64,000 nucleotides of DNA from Oscheius onirici. Its lineage: Eukaryota; Nematoda; Chromadorea; Rhabditida; Rhabditidae. The DNA is taken from positions 5,332,001 through 5,396,000 of the forward strand of contig OW051473.1 in assembly GCA_932521025.1 (NCBI GenBank), in the 5' to 3' direction. The first letter of the stretch is position 1. Each line of letters opens with the position of its first letter. Below, one piece after another: positions 58,470-64,000 of the stretch. Made by a program: the position numbers and the translations under genes. Under the pieces are notes generated by a model that worked only from the letters and a program-made list of their open reading frames with translations, was not told the DNA's origin and did no database searches.

Positions 58470-59118
58470 TGCGCACATATAATAGTTTACAAGTCGCGAC
58501 AAGCAAGTGGGCGAAGTTTTCTTCCGAAAACTTTTGTAGATTCTTTGAAGAGGCTGACAAAAGAGTTCAAAGTCAGAAAGTGATAATAATGACAAGGGTT
58601 TGATCAAAGTGTCAAAGGAGGTATAAATGGGAACTAGAGCAGCTTTTTTTATCAATTGCTTCTATTTTCACAAGCTGTGCGAGTGCTTTCTCAACCGATC
58701 CTCAGCGATTTTACCAACGCCAGAATCTACTGTGGAAAAGAAGAGGATTCCAATTCCAGAACTGCGACACAGCGGGATTGTCAAGTCAACACTCATGGCT
58801 CCACTAGCGATGTACTTCACTACAGCGATTCCAGCAAGTCAAGCAGTAGTCTACCCGAACAAGAAGACAACCCCAATCACGACTCGGACAGGATGTCATT
58901 TGCTGGATGAAGCACTCAAGGAGATGGGCGGTGGTCGAGACCTGAGAGCGGCGAAGGATTCAAAGAAACTACCGTTTCTACTTGATACTCCTCGATTCCG
59001 TCAAATAAAAATTGAAAAGATTGAAATAGAAGAGCAACCTCAGCCGCGACAGAGAAGCGAAGAATCGCTAACTTTAACCCTGGAAAGGATGTTGCATACC
59101 TTGTATACAAAAAGTTAG
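58470..59118 (+). CDS. Unrecognised protein, two exons
   Basis: ATG 58470 (MRTYNSLQVATSKWAKFSS) opens a first exon ending RVQSQK at a GTGATA donor (about 58580). An acceptor TTTTCACAAG (about 58671) continues in frame through IPIPELRHSGIVKSTLMAPL and LDEALKEMGGGRDLRAAK to a basic/acidic tail (RQIKIEKIEIEEQPQPRQRS), stop 59116-59118. A second plus frame is open over 58670-58910 with a Ser/Asp-rich product (VLHYSDSSKSSSSLPEQE), so the reading frame of the middle is not certain. No family is recognised. It sits 199 nt after the Rho gene and 167 nt before the acyl-CoA synthetase, all on one strand. Confidence 0.5.
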
Positions 59119-59284
59119 TGTCATGGTGTACACCTTTATCAACCGCCGCGCGCACTGGGTATCAGTCACTTCTGTCCTTCGCCCCGAAATTACTCTCAAC
59201 TCCGCTGATATTCTTTGGACTTTACCACGTGCATTCGTGTTCAATCGATTTCATTTATTTTAGCAATATTTCTTTTCCTTAGTA

Positions 59285-61328
59285 ATGTCGCAGTCACCGT
59301 ATCCACCCGTTCCTATTTCAAATGTTGTTCTACACGACAAAATACTGACAGCAGTACAAGATCACGCCAACCATAACCCCGATAGAGCTGCTCTGGTAAG
59401 GTATTCTGACCTTCCGATAAAGTTTTGATAGATAAATGCTGAAAACCCTTTGGAAAGTCTAACATACGGCCAACTACGATGTCAGGTGGTAGCGGTATCC
59501 AGTTATTTGAATCTCCGGTAAATTACGGAGTTCTGTTCAAAATTGTAGTTGTTTAGCGGTGTTGTACAAGGCGATGTTGTGTGTCAAGTTCTCCCCAACA
59601 GCATTGAGTACATTGTGGGCTATCTGGCAACATTGAATTGTGGCGCCGCGATGAGTGGAGCTTCAGCCATGTTCACCGACTGTAAGATTTCTCGTGAAAC
59701 AACGAACAATTTTCAGATGAACTCGAGAGGCAGTTTCAAGATTCTCGCAGCAAGGCAATCATAACAGACGGTGTACATTTGAATCGAGTTCTAAAAGCTG
59801 TGAAGAAGTGTCCTCTCGTGAAATTTATTCTGTGTATCCGACTTACTGACACTTTTGGTCCACCAAATGTTTTCTCTTGGGAAACGGCACTCGCCCACAA
59901 GGCAAAAACTGTGCTCGGAGTCTACAGAAGGTCCCTGTTTCAAAATGCTTCATTCAATGTTGTTCAGACCAGAAGGTTTAGCAATTCTTCCCTACTCTAG
60001 TGGAACTACGGGATCCCCAAAAGGAGTAATGATAACACATAAAAGCTTCGGAACGATGATGGACATCTTTGGACAGTAAGTCCATTATGTCCTAATGGAA
60101 ACGCCGTTAAAGACATTTTGACATTGGTGCCATTCCAAAACTGAAAAATGGTGACAAATGGGACTGGAGAGCACAGCATCTTATGCTTGTGCTTCCCTTT
60201 TACCACATATATGGGGTTGGTGTAATGACAATGGCTCTTCTAAAGGGTGAGTTTTTCGGAAAACAGAAAAAAGAAGAAATTAGGAGCAACAGGTGTCATC
60301 ATGTCAAAGTTCGATCCAACAGTGTTTTTAAGCTCATTGGAAAAGTATAAGGTAAAATCACTGTTATGCACAATTATACTTTTTTAAGATTGAAATATTG
60401 CTCATTGTTCCACCAATCGCACTTATGATGGTCAGACATCCAGCTGTTTCAAAGTTCGATCTTTCTTCATTACAACTAGTACTTACCGGTGCAGCGCCAC
60501 TAGGAAAAGAACTTTGTGATGAATTCTTGGCAAAATTCAAGAGTATACGTTTTCTTGTACAAGGTAAGAAGGTAAGTAACAGATAATTTGGAAATTTTAA
60601 GGATATGGAATGACTGAATGTTCTATGGCGTCTCACCTGCCATACTACGACTGTCGTGACAATTGTGTTCCAGTGGGAAGAGTTTGCGCTAATGTTGAGC
60701 ACAAGGTGCATTTAATGTTAAAAGTGACATAATTCATTATAGGTTGTGGATCCTGTCTCTGGAAAAGATGTACCTACGAGTCAGAGGGGCGAGTTATGTG
60801 TGAGAGGACCGACAATCATGAAAGGATATCTGAACCGGCCAGATGCCACCGCTGAGACAATAGATAAAGATGGCTGGCTCCACACAGGTTGAAATTCTGT
60901 TACGTGTAATTTCTGTTCTTTAAGGAGACGTAGCATACATTAATGAAAAAGGAGAAGCTTTTATCGTGGATCGCATAAAGGAGCTAATCAAAGTGAAAGG
61001 TCTTCAGGTTCCTCCAGCAGAGTTGGAGGATCTTTTACATGGTCATCCTGGTGTCGCCGATGTGGCCGTTATTGGTATTCCGGATAGCCAAGTTGGAGAA
61101 CGGCCAAAAGCTTTTGTTGTCAAAGCCAATCCAAATCTGTCAGCTGAAGAGGTGATCAAGTATGTCGAAGGTAAACAGCATTAGTGACAGCCGTATCGTG
61201 TGTTTTCAGGTAAAGTCTCGAGCTATAAATGGCTAACTGGGGGTGTTGAATTCATTCAAGAGATTCCAAAATCGCCATCGGGCAAGATTCTGCGCAGACT
61301 TCTTCGTGATCGTCAGTCTAAACTGTAA
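59285..61328 (+). CDS. Acyl-CoA synthetase (4-coumarate:CoA-ligase type) with PTS1
   Basis: The start ATG is at 59285 ([18 protein letters not shown]). The AMP-binding signature [15 protein letters not shown] is at about 59983-60027. Other family motifs are [82 protein letters not shown] and the C-terminal Lys in [11 protein letters not shown]. The protein ends in SKL, a type 1 peroxisome signal, stop 61326-61328. It activates a fatty or aromatic acid with ATP and CoA through an acyl-adenylate, most likely in peroxisomes. It belongs to the large worm acs group; the individual member and substrate cannot be named. Confidence 0.93.
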
Positions 61329-61581
61329 ACTTCTATTTGCTTTTTGAAAACCCTGTACAATTTTCACATACATTTTATCCCGACGTGACAATAAATTGAG
61401 CGAAATGCATTTGGGAACAATAGCGTTTATTCGAGAAGTCTACGTAACAAAATCTAACAGAAAGACTAAAATCGATGTGGAAAAAGAACCCGCAGAATGC
61501 CCTTTATAAAGACACCCGTTTAATTGATAGCATATCGTAGAGGCCCCGAATACAGAAGTACAAATAGAATATGTTGAATAA

Positions 61582-64000
61582 TTATGAAGCTGCTTCTATA
61601 TTGTCGCACGATTCCACATCGTCAAATACTTCTTCGCAAGCCAAAGCAGCTATAGGCTCCTCATCCGGAGTCATTCCGGGACGAACCTTGTTGAAATCGC
61701 TAAAATTGGCTTTTGAATGTAGTGTTAATAGGCTCACTAGATTTCATTGGATTCGGATTGAGGACGAGGCGGACTTCCCATGTCGAACTTTTTCGTCGTC
61801 AGTTTCAAAGTCAAATCTCGGTCGGGCATTTCGGGGTTAGCGGTCGAGATTGTTCTAGCTCTAGGGCCATTGCTTCTGCAACGTCTCGCATTGAACTCAA
61901 ACCAAAATTGAAGGAAAGACATGCAATGTTTGAGACAGATTGGTGCTAATGCTATCTCTCACTTAGTATTGTAACTTCTGTCCCTGAATGAAGCATTTCT
62001 CGACTTTGCATTGAGCCATTCCGACAACGTGGCAGGGGTTCTGCTGAAGCATGCTCCAGTTGAATACATCACATTGAAGCTCCAAACAAACCTTCTCCTA
62101 CACTCGACCACTGCGTTTGCTTTGCAGTAACCATGAACGGCCAGACCGCAGTCTTTACATTTACATCCTTGCCGGATCAATCCCCATAGCTGGATATGCT
62201 TTTTATTTGAAACAGTAGTAAAATATACCAATTTTCCACAATGACTGCAGGAAGTAGGTGTGAGGAAAGTGGTCTCATGGAAGTCGTGCTTGAATCCCAT
62301 TCGGAAAGCAACGAGGTCATTATTGGCTTTGATGAAATAGGCCTTCATTTCCTCTTTCGAGATCTGCCCATCCCTCAAACACACTGCTGGAATCCATAAG
62401 CAGACTTATACCTGTCAAGGTCAATGTTAGTAAAAGGATCGATGAAGGGGAAATTGCCGGAAATTTGGCAGAACTCGGCACGACTGATATAGCCATCGCG
62501 GTTATGATCATAGTGTTTGTAAACCTGACAACAGATTAGTTTTAAAGTTAATTCATACCGCTTCCACCATCGCCGTTACGTGTGTTTTGACCGTTTCTGG
62601 ATCAGGCACCGATGAGACTCCGGAAGCCCACTCGGCAAATACCACTGGTCTCGAAGGGGATTCAAACTAAAAGGGCTAATTAGGTCTCCTAATTGCACAG
62701 CGCTTACCCCAATGAACGTACGGGGCTCCCGCCTCAACGATAACTCGTAAATGTCATCCTCGTTATATCTTATATCTAATGAGACCCGCAATGTGTTGAT
62801 GAGATCCAAGTTTGAGTCTGGCAACTTCAATGGACGGTGTTGGTAGACCAGAAAATTGGATAGAATGCTCGCTAGTCTCACTAGTCTGCAAAAGACGAAG
62901 TAACCGCAGGTACAGATAAAACATACTGTCTCGTAGTAAGAGCACCGGTTTTGTCGTAGTCTGTGCAGCAGTTGAGTGCCACAAGATCTTTTAGATGTAC
63001 ACCACTGGAAGACTTTCTTCAAAAGAACAGAAAGGACAACTCACATAATGGGCATTCTAAAAGTATTCTCCGCAGCTGCCAGAGCTTTTCTGTACTCTCC
63101 AAAGTTGCTGTCTATTGAAAGAAGTTGAGATAGGCGATTAAGATTGTGTTTTGTCTGTGCTGGGAGACATCCCATAGTTTTTGAAAGCCTGGAGATATTG
63201 CTGTGAGTAATTCCTCCAACTACTGCCATAAGGGTATTAAAATTGTTCAGCTCAAGTAGGTACTAAAATTAACTCAGGTGAAAAATACCGAAAAGCCTTA
63301 CTGTTCCAACGTCCACAAATTTTCGCAAGATTTCTGCTCGATCCTTTGGCGTTGCCTTGCTCAAAATCATGCATTGCACCCAATTTGTCAAATTCTGAAA
63401 AACTGCTTTCTGGTTTGGGGTCTCTGATGTCATTTCTCACGTTGAAAACGGATATAGATCTCTCAAGATGGGGAGTAGACGAGAGACAGCCCTTTTTGAC
63501 GTATCTTTTGAGCTCGGCAATCTGAGAATCATTAGTATTGTATCGGACTATAAACTCACAGATATCCTACTGAGCATTTTAAAGTCAATGTGACTTAATG
63601 ATGTACAGATATCTTCTGGACTCCATTGTTCAAAACTCAGACTAATTTGACGGGCAACAGGATGACGAACAGAGACAGTCCTTAGCCAAGCGTACGATGG
63701 TCTGAATGTGTAACGACACGCTTCTAGCCACAACTTACAGGTCGCTCACATCTAGCTTAACTCGAATCTCGTCGGCCACTCCTTCTGCTAGGTTTCGTAG
63801 TCTGAAAAAGGCAGTAGTTCTCCCAGGCCCATTGATTTACCTGACTACGAGCGAGCAGAGCTGTGGCTGCCCATCAAAGTGCATTGGAAAGAGTTCAATC
63901 CAAGCAGCTACCGCCCGACAAACTCTTGTTTTTGTCGCATCGTCCTTCGTTTCCTGTAACTTTTTTTCTTATTTGGTAAGTATGCTTCGCTTATTTTTAG
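61582..64000 (-). CDS. rgef-1: RasGRP-type Ras/Rap guanyl exchange factor, 3' part
   Basis: The gene enters from the right edge (5' end missing) and ends at TAA 61582-61584. From N to C one sees an N-terminal (REM-like) segment (for example WIELFPMHF), then a CDC25/RasGEF domain with TNWVQCMILSKATPKDRAEI, LMAVVGGITHSNISRL and LVALNCCTDYD. Two EF hands follow, one DHNRDGYISRAEF and one DRDGQISKEEM. A C1 domain follows, HDFHETTFLTPTSCSHC then CKDCGLAVHGYCKANAVVEC. The tail is Ser/Arg-rich and acidic (ACEEVFDDVESC). This is the RasGRP layout: calcium and diacylglycerol bring the protein to membranes to load Ras/Rap with GTP. The C. elegans orthologue RGEF-1 is neuronal. Confidence 0.9.

Noticed and set aside
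1-64000. CRISPR arrays, rRNA genes, prokaryotic operons
   Set aside because: No spaced direct repeats and no rRNA-like sequence were seen; gene structure is eukaryotic throughout.

Overview
The window is nuclear DNA of a nematode, most likely a rhabditid. Genes are split by many very short introns (about 37-60 nt) with TTTCAG-type acceptors. Several start codons lie directly after a TTTCAG or TTTTAG, as at trans-splice sites. The gene set is typical of nematodes: a serpentine chemoreceptor, a GnRH-receptor-like and a DMSR-like neuropeptide receptor, ODR-2/HOT-type Ly6 proteins, a protein with two DM domains, XBX-1 and RGEF-1. The species cannot be fixed from the sequence. All gene models were spliced by eye; exon joins were checked by reading frame and by conserved motifs.

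Left part (1-16.4 kb): a ciliary dynein-2 light intermediate chain (xbx-1, minus); a secreted GCC2/GCC3 plus EGF-like protein (plus); three small secreted Cys-, Gly- and Pro-rich proteins (minus), each with a TATA-like box upstream; a GPI-type Ly6-like protein (minus); a chemoreceptor (plus); an unrecognised basic/Ser-rich protein (plus); and a GnRH-receptor-like GPCR (minus).

Middle part (16.4-42 kb) is gene-poor. It holds a possible decayed Tc1/mariner-like transposon, an ODR-2/HOT-type Ly6 gene (minus), a double-DM-domain transcription factor (minus), another Ly6/GPI gene (plus), a DMSR-like receptor (minus) and an unknown tail-anchored coiled-coil protein with tiny introns (plus). Stretches of about 6 kb (20.7-26.6 kb), 3.5 kb (27.5-31.1 kb) and 6 kb (34-40.2 kb) show no gene I can support firmly.

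Right part (42-64 kb) is gene-dense and mostly housekeeping: carnitine palmitoyltransferase 1, a small His-rich secreted peptide, an HMG-box-like protein, a multi-pass membrane protein, a mitochondrial-type ABCB half transporter, a GPATCH3-like protein, TAF10 with a very long Gln-rich N-terminus, a Rho-family GTPase with an unusual P-loop, an unknown protein, an acyl-CoA synthetase ending in the peroxisomal signal SKL, and the 3' two-thirds of a RasGRP-type exchange factor (rgef-1) that runs off the right edge. CPT1 and the acyl-CoA synthetase both serve fatty-acid metabolism. XBX-1, the receptors, the HOT-like protein and RGEF-1 point to neurons and cilia. The three plus-strand genes at 56.9-61.3 kb are spaced by under 200 nt and could form an operon.
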